A stretch of 64,000 nt of DNA from Zhihengliuella sp. ISTPL4 (GCF_002848265.1 NZ_CP025422.1:1456727-1520726); one strand, 5' to 3'; numbered from the stretch's first letter, positions 16,989 through 26,324 are shown. Numbers and translations are program-made. Notes: generated by a model not told the origin, from the sequence alone.

Positions 16989-17192
16989 TCACGCCTCTTC
17001 GGGCGCGTGCGCGCGGGCGTATGCCAGGTCGTCGTCCGACAGAGACTCGATCATCCCCACCACGGCTCCGGTGATCTCCCGGATCTCCTCTCGGACATCC
17101 TCGTCGAGATGCCGTGACCCGCTGCCGACCACCGCGCGACGCGCATCGTCGGACAGCTCGGGCCACCATTCGTCGATCGGAGGCAGGGTCAT
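16989..17192 (-). CDS. Hypothetical 67-residue acidic protein
   Basis: Starts ATG at 17192 and reads MTLPPIDEWWPELSDDARRAV. Acidic and helical, with no cysteines or membrane segment. Codon use fits the neighbours. Function unknown. It converges on the acyltransferase gene (6 bp apart). Confidence 0.6.
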   Translation of the reverse strand: MTLPPIDEWWPELSDDARRAVVGSGSRHLDEDVREEIREITGAVVGMIESLSDDDLAYARAHAPEEA

Positions 17193-17274
17193 CTCTCATC
17201 CTTTCCCAGCGGCGCGTCCGGACGCCATCGCGGCGATCTGGACAGCGGTGGAGCGTGCCCACGAGACTATCGCC

Positions 17275-17820
17275 ATGACAGCAGAACCACGCGGCGGCGC
17301 CGACGAGCGCGACGACCGCGACGATGGCCGCGACGAGACCCCGAACGAGCGCGCGGACCGCAACTGGGAGGAGCTGCTGCAGGAGTTGCGGGTCATGCAG
17401 ACCGGCACGCAGATCCTCACCGGCTTCCTTCTGGCGGTGGCCTTCCAGCCGCGATTCACCGACATGGACGAGTTCCAGCGCGACCTCTACGTGGTGCTCG
17501 TGGCGCTGGCGGCGATCGCCACGATCCTCGCCCTCGCCCCTGTGGGCATCCACCGCGCCCTGTTCGGCAGCCGGCTGAAGCCCGAGCTCGTCCGGACGGC
17601 GGCCCGCCTCGTGAAGATCGACCTGGTCGTGATCGGTGCCCTGACGATCGGCGTCACGACGCTCATCGTCGACTTCACGGTGAGCCGGGCGGCCGGGGTC
17701 GTCGCGCTCGTCGCCTCTCTCCTGCTCGTCGTCGGACTGTGGATGGCGCTGCCCGGCCTGCTGCGGCGGGCGCGGTCGCGCGTCGGGGCAGACGACGAAC
17801 CGCCGCCCCCGTCGGCCTGA
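17275..17820 (+). CDS. DUF6328 family membrane protein
   Basis: 181 residues from the ATG at 17275. An acidic N-terminus (about 35 residues) is followed by the family core NWEELLQELRVMQTGTQILTGFLLAVAF, then four membrane helices (QILTGFLLAV, LVALAAIATILALAPV, VIGALTIGVTTLIV, VVALVASLLLVVGLWMAL) and a short charged tail. Function unknown. It converges on dps, with a short GC-rich spacer. Confidence 0.7.
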   Translation: MTAEPRGGADERDDRDDGRDETPNERADRNWEELLQELRVMQTGTQILTGFLLAVAFQPRFTDMDEFQRDLYVVLVALAAIATILALAPVGIHRALFGSRLKPELVRTAARLVKIDLVVIGALTIGVTTLIVDFTVSRAAGVVALVASLLLVVGLWMALPGLLRRARSRVGADDEPPPPSA

Positions 17821-17854
17821 GGGCGACGGGGGCGGCGGCCGGACAGCGGGCCGG

Positions 17855-18415
17855 TCAGCGGCCGGCGGGGCTGCGGTTCTCCGCGCTCACCATCCACGCG
17901 AACTGCTCGAGTCGCTCGATGACGGCGTGCAGCAGATCGGCGGAGGTAGGGTCCTCTTCGTCGACGGCGTCGTGCACGTCGCGCATCGTCCCCACCGCGG
18001 CCTCGAGGCGCGCGGTGACGAGGTCGATGGTCTCCGTCGTGGACACCTCGCCGGTCGGGAACTCCGGCAGCGTGGTCGTCTTCGCGATCGTGGCGCTGCG
18101 GCCGTCGGGGACCGCGTGCAGGGCGCGCATGCGCTCCGCGATGGTGTCGCTGAACGTCCGCGCGTCCTCGATGATCTCGTCGAGCTGACGGTGCGTGTCG
18201 CGGAAGTTCCGTCCGACGACGTTCCAGTGCGCCTGCTTGCCCTGCAGCGAGAGCTCGAGCAGATCGACGAGCACGGCCTGCAGGTTCGCCGCGAGGGTCG
18301 GGGATGCGGTGAACCCCTTCTCCGCGTTCTGCTGGCGCGTGGTCTTGACGCCGGCCTTCGCCGTCCCGTCCTTGCTGCTGGAGCTGCTGGTCTTCTTGGA
18401 CTTCGTGTCTGCCAT
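17855..18415 (-). CDS. dps: Dps, DNA-protecting ferritin-like protein
   Basis: 186 residues. The start at 18415 has AGGAGG 8 nt upstream. A Lys/Ser-rich N-terminal tail of about 30 residues probably binds DNA. Ferroxidase ligands are all present with standard spacing: His63, His75, Asp90, Glu94. Dps dodecamers oxidise and store iron using peroxide and coat the nucleoid under oxidative stress or starvation. An IscA-like gene and a manganese catalase are nearby, consistent with a redox-stress neighbourhood. Confidence 0.93.
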   Translation of the reverse strand: MADTKSKKTSSSSSKDGTAKAGVKTTRQQNAEKGFTASPTLAANLQAVLVDLLELSLQGKQAHWNVVGRNFRDTHRQLDEIIEDARTFSDTIAERMRALHAVPDGRSATIAKTTTLPEFPTGEVSTTETIDLVTARLEAAVGTMRDVHDAVDEEDPTSADLLHAVIERLEQFAWMVSAENRSPAGR

Positions 18416-18534
18416 GGTGTGACCTCCTGCCGTCACGCTAACCCCGCCTGGCGGCCGATTCGAGGGGGTTGACACCCACCGGGCTCACCCCCGAACGTGA
18501 GGGAGGCGACAGGGCCATCGAGAGAGGCGGAGCA

Positions 18535-19023
18535 GTGGGAACAGCAGCGCAGGAGGATCGTCCCGAGGTGGTCATCGCACCTCTCACCGCGGCGGATGCC
18601 GGTGAGGTGCTGACGATCCAGCGGGCGGCCTTCGTGTCGGAGGCGGCGATCTACGGCAGTGTCGACATGCCGCCGCTGACCCAGACCGTCGCTGAGATGG
18701 AAGCCGAGCTCACCTCCGAGCGTGGTCTCGGCGCCCGGGTCAACGGTCGCCTGGTCGGGGCCATCCGGTTCGTCGAGTCCGATGACCTCCTCCTGATCGG
18801 ACGGATCGCGATCGCGCCGGACATGCAGGGTGAGGGCATCGGGCGCAAACTCCTCGACGCCGCGGAGAAGTCCAGCGATGCTCGCGAGGCCGAGCTCTTC
18901 ACGGGCAGCCTGAGCGAAGCGAACATCCGGCTGTACCAGTCCTGCGGGTATGAGGAGCGCGAGCGGGTGCCGCAGGGCGACGGGACCGCGCAGGTGTTCC
19001 TCCGGAAGCGGCTGCGAGGCTAA
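18535..19023 (+). CDS. GNAT family N-acetyltransferase
   Basis: 162 residues from GTG 18535. An apparent earlier TTG start at 18469 is better read as the -35 hexamer TTGACA. The GNAT acetyl-CoA loop is clear: IGRIAIAPDMQGEGIGRKLLDAAE, followed by the beta5/alpha4 segment ELFTGSLSEANIRLYQSCGYEE. Substrate unknown. It is divergent from dps, with about 120 bp shared upstream. Confidence 0.85.
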   Translation: MGTAAQEDRPEVVIAPLTAADAGEVLTIQRAAFVSEAAIYGSVDMPPLTQTVAEMEAELTSERGLGARVNGRLVGAIRFVESDDLLLIGRIAIAPDMQGEGIGRKLLDAAEKSSDAREAELFTGSLSEANIRLYQSCGYEERERVPQGDGTAQVFLRKRLRG

Positions 19024-19130
19024 GGGCACCACCCCCGAACATGCAAGGGGGTCGAGGCAATCCGGATCATGGGGAATCGTAGCCCGGACATGTCGCGACC
19101 GCGTCATGCCCCAACCGGAAAGGAGAGCTC

Positions 19131-19430
19131 ATGCTCACCCTCACCGACAACGCCACCGCCATCGTGTCGACCCTCGTGAGTCGGCAGAACGACGCGCCGG
19201 CCGCCGGGCTGCGCATCCACACCGCCGAGGCGCAGGACGACACGGGCGCAGCCCGTCTCGCCGTCGCCGTGACCGCCGATCCGGAGCCCGCCGATCAGGT
19301 CGTCGAGCTGTCCGGTACCCGCCTCTTCCTCGATGAGGCCGCCGCCTCCGCCCTGGACGACAAGGTGCTGGATGCGGGCGTGGACGACGAAGGCTCCGTC
19401 TCCTTCGCCGTGCTCCCTCAGGTCGCCTGA
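19131..19430 (+). CDS. HesB/IscA-like protein lacking cysteines
   Basis: 99 residues; GGAGAG lies 4 nt before the ATG. The N-terminus MLTLTDNATAIVSTLV and GLRIHT match the HesB/IscA fold. The protein has no cysteine at all, so it cannot bind Fe-S clusters like true A-type carriers. Such short Cys-less homologues are frequent in actinobacteria and their role is unknown. It is followed by a strong bidirectional terminator. Confidence 0.7.
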   Translation: MLTLTDNATAIVSTLVSRQNDAPAAGLRIHTAEAQDDTGAARLAVAVTADPEPADQVVELSGTRLFLDEAAASALDDKVLDAGVDDEGSVSFAVLPQVA

Positions 19431-19443
19431 GATCTCACGCTTC

Positions 19444-19476
19444 GAACGCCGCGGCCGATCCGGCCGCGGCGTTCGC
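19444..19476. terminator. Bidirectional hairpin terminator
   Basis: A perfect 14-bp stem (CGAACGCCGCGGCC at 19444-19457, complement at 19463-19476) with a 5-nt loop between two convergent genes. There is no strong T-run. Confidence 0.7.
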
Positions 19477-19494
19477 GCTTGTGTACGGTCGGGC

Positions 19495-20064
19495 TCAGTC
19501 CCAGTCGAGGTACTCCTCGAGCACCACAGCCGTCTCGATGGGGTGCGTCATCGGGAAGAGATGGTCCCCGCCCTCGACGACCTTGATGCTGGCGCGCTCC
19601 GGAGCCGTGCCGCGTAGGCTCTCGGCGTTCGCGGGCGGGGTGACCTCGTCGGCCGTCCCCTGGATCAGCAGTACGGGGATGACCGGGGCCAGGGGGGTGT
19701 CCACATCCTCCACGCCGAGGAGGGCCAGACCGTTCACACGGTCGGGGTGCGCCAGCGCGAAGGAGCGCGCGACCGTGCCGCCGAAGCCATGGCCGCCGAT
19801 CCACGTGTCGCCGAGGCCGATGTGGTCGATGACGGCGAGCGCGTCCGCGACACGGTCGTCGATCGAGGTGTCGGCGTCATCTGCGCGATGGCCGATCCGC
19901 ACCACGTGGAATCCGGCCTCCTCGGCCAGGTAGTGACCGACGACTCCGAGCACGTCGGCGGCGAGGCCGCGCTCCTGGATGAGCACGAGCTTGACCGGCC
20001 CATCGCCTTCGTCGACGAAGGGGATGGCGCGGCCCTCGGGCTCGAAGATCTGGGTGTCGGTCAT
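19495..20064 (-). CDS. Alpha/beta hydrolase-fold protein with nucleophile replaced by Gly
   Basis: 189 residues from the ATG at 20064. The alpha/beta-hydrolase order is visible: the nucleophile elbow region IGGHGFGGTVA, the acid strand LLIQGTADEVTP and the His loop VEGGDHLFP. The elbow should read GxSxG, but position 93 is Gly (H92-G93-F94-G95), so classical esterase activity is unlikely. It may be a binding protein or use another mechanism. It is next to, and on the same strand as, the M20 peptidase downstream of it. Confidence 0.75.
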   Translation of the reverse strand: MTDTQIFEPEGRAIPFVDEGDGPVKLVLIQERGLAADVLGVVGHYLAEEAGFHVVRIGHRADDADTSIDDRVADALAVIDHIGLGDTWIGGHGFGGTVARSFALAHPDRVNGLALLGVEDVDTPLAPVIPVLLIQGTADEVTPPANAESLRGTAPERASIKVVEGGDHLFPMTHPIETAVVLEEYLDWD

Positions 20065-20212
20065 CGGCGTCGTTCTCCTCAAGCCGTCGGTGTCAGGTTC
20101 GCAGGCGTCGTCCGCACCGGGCTCCTGCGACCGGGCACCGGGGCGGTGGCGCCTGCGTCCAGCGTAGCCCGCCGGGGGACGAGCCTCCTCCTCGCATCCC
20201 CCGGCGGAGTCT

Positions 20213-21607
20213 TCAGGCGGCGGCGAGCTCGCGCCACAGATGCGCGAGAGTCGCAGCGCCGCGGACGAGCATCCGCAGATCGATGCTCTCGTCGCTCGCA
20301 TGCCAGTGGTCCTCCGGCAGCCCCGTACCGAGGAAGATCACCGGGGCGGCGAGTTCCCGGGACAGCAGCTCCGCCGGCCCTCCCCCGGCGTTCCCCATCC
20401 GCCCCTGCACCGCGTGGCCGTAGCCGCGGGCGAGGGCGCGCTCCAGGGCGTCGCGCATCGGCCCTGGCGGGGAGGCGTACGGTTCCTGCGCGATGTCCTC
20501 GTCGACCTCCAAGCGATACGTCGCCTCCGACGGCATGACATCGGCGATGAAGGCGCGGAGCAGATCGGCGACGTCGTGATTGCGCTGGCCGGTCACGGTC
20601 CGGATGCTCAGCGACGCCATGGCCTCCCGGGGGATGACGGAACGCTCGATGCCCTCGGGGTCTCCGGCGAGCAGCGAGATCACCTCGATGGCCGGACGCA
20701 CCCAGAGGCGCTCCTTCGGCGTGAAGCCCTCCTCCCCGACGATGACCCTGGTCTCGGTGCGCCGCGCCCAGTCGTCCGCGTCGAACGGCACCGCCTCCAG
20801 CTCCGCCGCACGCTCGTCGCTGACCGTCGGCACGTCGTCGTAGAAGCCGGGAATCGCGATGCTCCCGTCCTCGGCGTGCAACTGCGCGAGCACGCGGGAC
20901 AGGACGAGCGCGGGATTCACCGTCACACCCGACGCCGCACCGCTGTGCACGTCTCGGTCGGGGCCCTGCACCGTGAGAGTCGCGGTGAGCGTCCCCCGCA
21001 TGGAGGTGACCGGGGCCGGGGAATCGACCTCCCACTGCAGGGTGTCCGAGAACACCACGAGGTCGCACGCGAACCGTGCGGGGTCTCCCCCCAGCAGCTC
21101 CTCGAGGTGGGGCGAGCCGATCTCCTCCTCGCCGTCGATGAGCAGCTTGAGGTGCACACCTGCGTCTGGGCCGTCCACGGCGGCGAGCGCGCGTTGCGCC
21201 CAGACGTGCGCGAGCGCCTGGCCCTTCGCGTCCGATGCACCGCGGCCGTAGAGCCGTCCGTCGCGGAGCACCGGAGTGAAGGGCGCCGTCTCGCTCCACT
21301 CCTCCGGCTTGGCGTGGCGGACGTCGTGGTGCGTGTAGACGAGGACCGTCGGCGCTCCCGGCGCGGCCGGCCGCTCGGCGAACACGGTGATCGCGTCGCC
21401 TGCCGGCAGCAGCGCCGTCGTGAAGCCCCCATCGCGCAGCTCGCCGGCGATCCAGTGCGCAGACCGCACACCGTCCACGCGACGCTCGGGGTCCGCCGAC
21501 ACGGAGGGGATGCCGACCCAGGCCGACAGACGCTCGACCATCTCGTCGACGTGGGACCCGAGGAAGGCGCCGATCGCATCCTGCGCTGCCGCCGTCTCCT
21601 CCGTCAT
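20213..21607 (-). CDS. M20 family metallopeptidase (dipeptidase)
   Basis: 464 residues from the ATG at 21607. The di-zinc site is recognisable: H93-H94-D95 (YTHHDV), GRGASDAKG, and the catalytic Glu pair in IDGEEEIGS. The dimerisation lid is inserted around residues 200-330, and a late His occurs in DHWHASDE. Predicted to cleave dipeptides or related amides in the cytoplasm. It is divergent from the manganese catalase gene; the intergenic region is about 200 bp. Confidence 0.9.
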   Translation of the reverse strand: MTEETAAAQDAIGAFLGSHVDEMVERLSAWVGIPSVSADPERRVDGVRSAHWIAGELRDGGFTTALLPAGDAITVFAERPAAPGAPTVLVYTHHDVRHAKPEEWSETAPFTPVLRDGRLYGRGASDAKGQALAHVWAQRALAAVDGPDAGVHLKLLIDGEEEIGSPHLEELLGGDPARFACDLVVFSDTLQWEVDSPAPVTSMRGTLTATLTVQGPDRDVHSGAASGVTVNPALVLSRVLAQLHAEDGSIAIPGFYDDVPTVSDERAAELEAVPFDADDWARRTETRVIVGEEGFTPKERLWVRPAIEVISLLAGDPEGIERSVIPREAMASLSIRTVTGQRNHDVADLLRAFIADVMPSEATYRLEVDEDIAQEPYASPPGPMRDALERALARGYGHAVQGRMGNAGGGPAELLSRELAAPVIFLGTGLPEDHWHASDESIDLRMLVRGAATLAHLWRELAAA

Positions 21608-21803
21608 GGAGGACAGCCTGCCCGGAGGACCGGCTCTCCGGACGGGGCTTGACGCCGTCGCTGCGTACCGGCTAACGGTCGTCGCGGCACTGCGCGGGCC
21701 GAGAGGGATTGTCCCAGGCGCTTCCGGGTTTGGAAAGGCCCTGAGTGGATCGGCCGACCAGGCGTTGCATGGCCAGCCCATCCCCAGAAGAGAAAGGCTC
21801 GAT

Positions 21804-22685
21804 ATGTTCTTCCATCGACAGGAGCTCCAATTCTCCGCGACGCCCGAGGCCCCGGACGCCGTCTACGCCCGCAAGCTGCAAGAGGTCCTCGGCGGGCAGT
21901 ACGGCGAGATCACCGTCGCGCTGCAGTACCAGTTCCAGGCCTGGAACATGCACATCCCCGGCAAGTACCGCGACCTGGTCTTCGGCATCGGAGCCGAGGA
22001 GATGGGGCACGTCGAGATGCTCGCCGTCATGATCGCGCAGCTCCTCGAGAAGTCCCCGCTCGGTATCACCGAAGACGCCGTGCAGGACGACCCGACGGTC
22101 GCCGCGATCGTGGGCGGCACCGACGTGCAGCAGGGCATCGTCGCCGGCGCGGGCGCACGCCCGGTCGACAGCAACGGCAACCCGTGGCAGGGCTCGTACA
22201 TCACCGCGAGCGGCAACCTCCTCGCCGACTTCATGGCCAACGCCAACGCCGAGATGCAGGGCAGGGTGCAGGTCGCCCGCCTCTACCACATGACCGACGA
22301 TCACGGCGTGCGGGACCTGCTGAGCTTCCTCCTGGCCCGTGACACCATGCATCAGAACCAGTGGCTCGCCGCCGCGGAGGAGCTCAAGGCCGAGGGCGCC
22401 GAGAAGCTGCCCGTGCCCAGCAACTTCCCGCTGTCCAAGGAGCACCGAGACGTCTCGTACCAGTACCTCAACTTCAGCGATGGCCCTGCCGCCGCCGAGG
22501 GCACCTGGGCATCGGGTCCGACCCCGGACGGACACGGCGAGTTCAGCTACCACGAGGGTCCGACGACCACGGCCGAGATGCCCCCGCCCACCCACCCCGA
22601 CGCGCGCTTCTACGGCACCACCGAGCTGCCGAACGTCGTGGAGAAGGTCGCCGGCGCGGCGCAGGACGCGCTCCACAAGGAGTGA
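21804..22685 (+). CDS. Manganese catalase
   Basis: 293 residues, the usual length for the family. Di-manganese ligands are in place: Glu35, Glu66 and His69 (AEEMGH), Glu150 (NAEMQG), His183 (DTMHQNQW). It should disproportionate hydrogen peroxide in the cytoplasm. The C-terminal 60 residues are Pro/His/Asp-rich, as in actinobacterial members. The start at 21804 follows AGAAGAGAAAGG. The next gene (SDR) begins 1 bp after its stop, so they are cotranscribed. Confidence 0.93.
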   Translation: MFFHRQELQFSATPEAPDAVYARKLQEVLGGQYGEITVALQYQFQAWNMHIPGKYRDLVFGIGAEEMGHVEMLAVMIAQLLEKSPLGITEDAVQDDPTVAAIVGGTDVQQGIVAGAGARPVDSNGNPWQGSYITASGNLLADFMANANAEMQGRVQVARLYHMTDDHGVRDLLSFLLARDTMHQNQWLAAAEELKAEGAEKLPVPSNFPLSKEHRDVSYQYLNFSDGPAAAEGTWASGPTPDGHGEFSYHEGPTTTAEMPPPTHPDARFYGTTELPNVVEKVAGAAQDALHKE

Positions 22686-22686
22686 G

Positions 22687-23727
22687 ATGCGGACACCGGT
22701 CATCCGGAAGGGGCGGTCGCCGCGCACACGCGCACGGCGGCCGCCCCTCGATGCGCAGGTGGTGGTGGTCACCGGCGGCTCCCGCGGGATCGGCCGGGAG
22801 GCGGCCCTCGGCTTCGCGAGAGCGGGAGCATCCGTCGTCCTGCTCGCCCGCGGTGAGCAGGCGCTGACCGAGACGGTCGCGGAGATCGCCGCGGAAGGCG
22901 GGGACGTCCGCGGGATCGTGTGCGACGTCTCCGACCGCCGGGCGGTGCAGGACGCGGTCGACCAGATCACGCACGCGTTCGGCCGGATCGACACCTGGGT
23001 CGGCAACGCCGGCGTACTCCTCTATGCCCCGCTCGCCGACACGACCCCCGAGGAGTTCCGTCGGATCCTCGAGATCAACGTCGTCGGACAGCTCAACGGC
23101 ATCCAGGCGGCGCTGCCCGCGCTGCGCCGCTCGGGCGGGACAATCATCGTCGTGAGCTCTGCCGAGGCGGTCGTCGCCATGCCGCTGCACGGCGCCTATG
23201 CCGCCTCGAAGCACGCGGTGGAAGGGGCGGTGGACGCCCTCCGCCGCGAGTTGCGTGCCGAGCGCGCGCCCGTCACGATCACCGTCGTCCGTCCCGCCGT
23301 CATCGACACACCCATCTATCGCCATGCCCGCAGTCGGATGACGTACCGTCCGAGCGGACCGCACCCGCACTACCGAGCCCGGTCGGTCGCGCGGGCGATC
23401 GTCTACGCCGCCGTCCATCCCACCCGCACCATGCATGTCGGCGGTGGCGCCCTCCTGCTCACCGGCGTTCAGCGGGGGGCACCCGCTGTGCTCGACGCCG
23501 CGCTGGGGCGCTTCGGCCCGCGGATGATGCGCACGGCCGAAGAGGCGCAGGCGCGGTTCGGGAACCTCCTCGGCCCGCTCCGCGACACCGAGCAGCGCGG
23601 CGGGCTGCCGCACCGCGGACGCGGGAGCGTCACCACCTGGCTGCGCGTGCACCCGGGCTGGCGCACCGCGGCGATCGTGGCGGTCCTGGGGGCGGTGCTG
23701 CTGCCCCGCCGAGGCGTGCGCCGCTGA
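22687..23727 (+). CDS. Short-chain dehydrogenase/reductase with C-terminal membrane tail
   Basis: 346 residues. The cofactor motif TGGSRGIG is at 29-36, NAG at 107-109, and catalytic Ser157/158, Tyr171, Lys175. The first 20 residues are very basic. After the 250-residue SDR core there is an extension of about 80 residues ending in a hydrophobic helix (WRTAAIVAVLGAVLLP), so it is probably membrane-attached. Substrate unknown. Pairing with manganese catalase suggests a role in oxidative or desiccation stress. Confidence 0.85.
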   Translation: MRTPVIRKGRSPRTRARRPPLDAQVVVVTGGSRGIGREAALGFARAGASVVLLARGEQALTETVAEIAAEGGDVRGIVCDVSDRRAVQDAVDQITHAFGRIDTWVGNAGVLLYAPLADTTPEEFRRILEINVVGQLNGIQAALPALRRSGGTIIVVSSAEAVVAMPLHGAYAASKHAVEGAVDALRRELRAERAPVTITVVRPAVIDTPIYRHARSRMTYRPSGPHPHYRARSVARAIVYAAVHPTRTMHVGGGALLLTGVQRGAPAVLDAALGRFGPRMMRTAEEAQARFGNLLGPLRDTEQRGGLPHRGRGSVTTWLRVHPGWRTAAIVAVLGAVLLPRRGVRR

Positions 23728-23823
23728 GCGCCTACCCGACCGGATCGACACGGCGCAACTCCCTCGTGCCGATGCGACGACGCGGATACCGTCGACGCAT
23801 ACGGTCCGGAAGAAGGGAACCCC

Positions 23824-23883
23824 ATGCGCCTCGGCCTCCTCGTCTCCTCCCCCGACGTTCGCCGCGAGGCGACGAAGCGATGA
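23824..23883 (+). CDS. Possible 19-codon leader ORF before the GH65 gene
   Basis: A short frame (MRLGLLVSSPDVRREATKR) starts behind a purine-rich GAAGAAGGGAA and ends in an ATGA overlap with the GH65 start. It could couple translation to GH65, or be the remnant of a longer gene. There is no independent support for the peptide itself. Confidence 0.3.
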   Translation: MRLGLLVSSPDVRREATKR

Positions 23884-26240
23884 CGGCGCGCTTCACCGTC
23901 GAGCCCTGGGCCGTCGGCATCGAGAACGTCGACCCCGCTCACCTTGCACAGGAGGAGTCCGTCTTCGGGCTCTCCAACGGTCACGTCGGCTGGCGCGGGA
24001 ACCTCGATGAAGGGGATCCGCGCGGTGTCGCGGGGAGCTATCTCAACGGCGTGTTCGAGGATCATCCGATGCCGTACGCGGAGGACGGCTACGGCTACCC
24101 CGAGACGGGGCAGGCGGTGATCAACGTCCCGAACGGGCAGCTCATCCGCCTGCTGGTCGGCGATGAGCCGTTCGACGTCGAGCACGGGACGGTGCATACG
24201 CACACCCGTCGTCTCGATCTTCGCGCGGGCACACTGCACCGGGAGGTGGACTGGGAGTCCGCGGAGGGACGGCGCGTGCACATCGCCTCGACCCGCTTGG
24301 TCTCCCTCGAACACCGTTCGCTGGCCGCCGTGCGCTACCGCGTGACGGCGGTCGACGGCCCGCTCGCGGTCACCGTGCTGTCGGAAGTGCTCGCGAACGA
24401 GCCGCTGCCCACCACCCACGACGACCCGCGCGTCCAGGAACTCCTCGCCCGTCCGCTGGTGGCGGTGGACGCGACCATCCTGGGTTCGCGGACCACGCTG
24501 CAGCACCGGACCCGACGGAGCGGCCTGAACCTCGCCGTGAGCGCCGACCACATCGTGCGGGCGACCGCGGCCGATGCGCCCCGGGTGTCCGTCGAGGCGG
24601 GCGGCGACCTCTCGCGCACCCGCATCCGCGTGGACCTCGCCGCCGGGGAAGAGCTGGAGATCGTCAAGCTCGTCGGTCACGAGTGGTCGGGATCCCTGTC
24701 CCCGCAGAGCCTGCGGGACCGGGCCGAGGAGGCGGTGGAGGAGGCCGCCCGCCTGGGCTGGGATGCCCTGCTCGAAGGGCAGCGCGCGGTCCTCGATCGC
24801 TACTGGGAGTGCGGCGACGTCCGCATCGACGGCGATGCGCGCCTGCAGCAGGCGGTGCGCTTCGCCCTGTTCCAGGTGTTCCAGGCCTCGGCGCGCGCCG
24901 AGGCGCGATCCGTTCCGGGCAAGGGCCTCACCGGCTCCGGCTACGAGGGCCACACGTTCTGGGATTTCGAGGCGTTCGTGCTCCCCGTGCTCACCTCGAC
25001 GGCTCCCGATGCCGCACTCCAGGCGCTGCGCTGGCGGCACACGACGCTCGACCACGCCAGGGAGCGGGCCCGCACGCTCGGTCTCCGGGGCGCGTCCTTC
25101 GCCTGGCGCACCATCGACGGGCGCGAGAGCTCCGGGTACTGGCCGGCCAGCACGGCAGCCTTCCACATCAACGCCGCCGTGGCGGGAGCCGTGATGCATT
25201 ACGTACGGGCCACCGGCGACCAGGGCTTCGAGCGGGACGCGGGCACCGAGATCCTCGTCGAGACGGCCCGGCTCTGGCTGTCCCTCGGTCGTTGGGGTGA
25301 CGACGGCGGCTTCCATATCGACGGCGTCACCGGCCCCGATGAGTACACCGCGGTCGTCGACGACAACGTGTACACGAACCTCTCCGCGCGCCGGAATCTC
25401 CGCGGAGCGGTGGCAGCCGTCCGACGGCACCCGGACGTCGCCGCCGACCTCGGAGTGGACGACGACGAGATCACCGCGTGGGAGTCCGCCGCCGCTGCCA
25501 TGACCGTGCTCTACGACGAGGAGCGACAGGTGCACCCGCAGTCGGCGGGCTTCACCGCGCACGCCCGGTGGGACTTCGACGCCACGGCGCCCGACGAGTA
25601 TCCGCTTCACAGCCACTTCCCGTATTTCGACATCTACCGCAAGCAGGTGCTGAAGCAGGCCGACCTCGTGCTGGCGCTCTACACCTCCCACGAGGAGTTC
25701 ACCTGGGAGGAGAAGGCCAGGGCGTTCGCCTACTACGACGCCCTCACCGTGCGAGACTCCTCGCTCTCCGCGGCCGCCCAGGCCGTGATCGCTGCCGAGG
25801 TCGGGCATCTCGAACGGGCTTCGGCCTACCTGACCGAGCTCGCAGCTCTCGACCTCGACGACCTCCACGGCAACACTGACGAGGGACTGCACATCGCGGC
25901 ACTCGCCGGCATCTGGACGGGCGTGACGGCCGGCTACGGGGGTATGCGGGAAGGAGACCACGGCCTGTCCTTCCGGCCGCAGCTTCCGGACGGCGTCACC
26001 CGTCTCGCGTTCGGAGTCCGGCTGCACGGCTGCATCCTGCACGTCGACATCACGCCGACGGAGACGACCTACCGACTGAGCGCCGGAGAGCCGGTGACGA
26101 TCCGGCACGCCGACGAGGAGCTCGTCCTGCACGCCGGCGTTCCCGTGAGCCTGCCGACGCCGGATCGGGTCGAGCCGCTCACCCCGGCACCTGTGCCGCC
26201 GCGCTGGCGGGAACCGGGACGCCCGCGCGCCGGCGACTGA
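23880..26240 (+). CDS. Glycoside hydrolase family 65 phosphorylase (trehalose/maltose/kojibiose type)
   Basis: 786 residues, the normal GH65 length. Order: an N-terminal beta-sandwich (to about 270), a linker, an (alpha/alpha)6 barrel and a C-terminal beta-sheet domain. The general acid is Glu488 in TGPDEYTAVVDDN; phosphate-site and sugar-site segments such as GSGYEGHTFWDFE, KQADLVL and GNTDEGLHIAALAG are present. It cleaves an alpha-glucosidic disaccharide with phosphate to beta-glucose-1-phosphate. Which disaccharide cannot be told, and no beta-phosphoglucomutase lies next to it. The start overlaps the short upstream frame. Confidence 0.88.
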   Translation: MTARFTVEPWAVGIENVDPAHLAQEESVFGLSNGHVGWRGNLDEGDPRGVAGSYLNGVFEDHPMPYAEDGYGYPETGQAVINVPNGQLIRLLVGDEPFDVEHGTVHTHTRRLDLRAGTLHREVDWESAEGRRVHIASTRLVSLEHRSLAAVRYRVTAVDGPLAVTVLSEVLANEPLPTTHDDPRVQELLARPLVAVDATILGSRTTLQHRTRRSGLNLAVSADHIVRATAADAPRVSVEAGGDLSRTRIRVDLAAGEELEIVKLVGHEWSGSLSPQSLRDRAEEAVEEAARLGWDALLEGQRAVLDRYWECGDVRIDGDARLQQAVRFALFQVFQASARAEARSVPGKGLTGSGYEGHTFWDFEAFVLPVLTSTAPDAALQALRWRHTTLDHARERARTLGLRGASFAWRTIDGRESSGYWPASTAAFHINAAVAGAVMHYVRATGDQGFERDAGTEILVETARLWLSLGRWGDDGGFHIDGVTGPDEYTAVVDDNVYTNLSARRNLRGAVAAVRRHPDVAADLGVDDDEITAWESAAAAMTVLYDEERQVHPQSAGFTAHARWDFDATAPDEYPLHSHFPYFDIYRKQVLKQADLVLALYTSHEEFTWEEKARAFAYYDALTVRDSSLSAAAQAVIAAEVGHLERASAYLTELAALDLDDLHGNTDEGLHIAALAGIWTGVTAGYGGMREGDHGLSFRPQLPDGVTRLAFGVRLHGCILHVDITPTETTYRLSAGEPVTIRHADEELVLHAGVPVSLPTPDRVEPLTPAPVPPRWREPGRPRAGD

Positions 26241-26324
26241 GGCGGGGTGCGGGCCGTGTGCCATATCAAGGCGGGTGCGCGCAAGGCCCGCGGCGATGTC
26301 GGTCGTCCGCCGTAGGGTGGAGCC

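Noticed and set aside
18469..18534. Upstream TTG start for the GNAT protein
   Set aside because: TTGACA here is a better -35 hexamer; GTG 18535 has a purine-rich site.
20240..21652. 470-codon plus-strand frame opposite the M20 peptidase
   Set aside because: Antisense mirror of a complete metallopeptidase with all zinc ligands; no domain seen.
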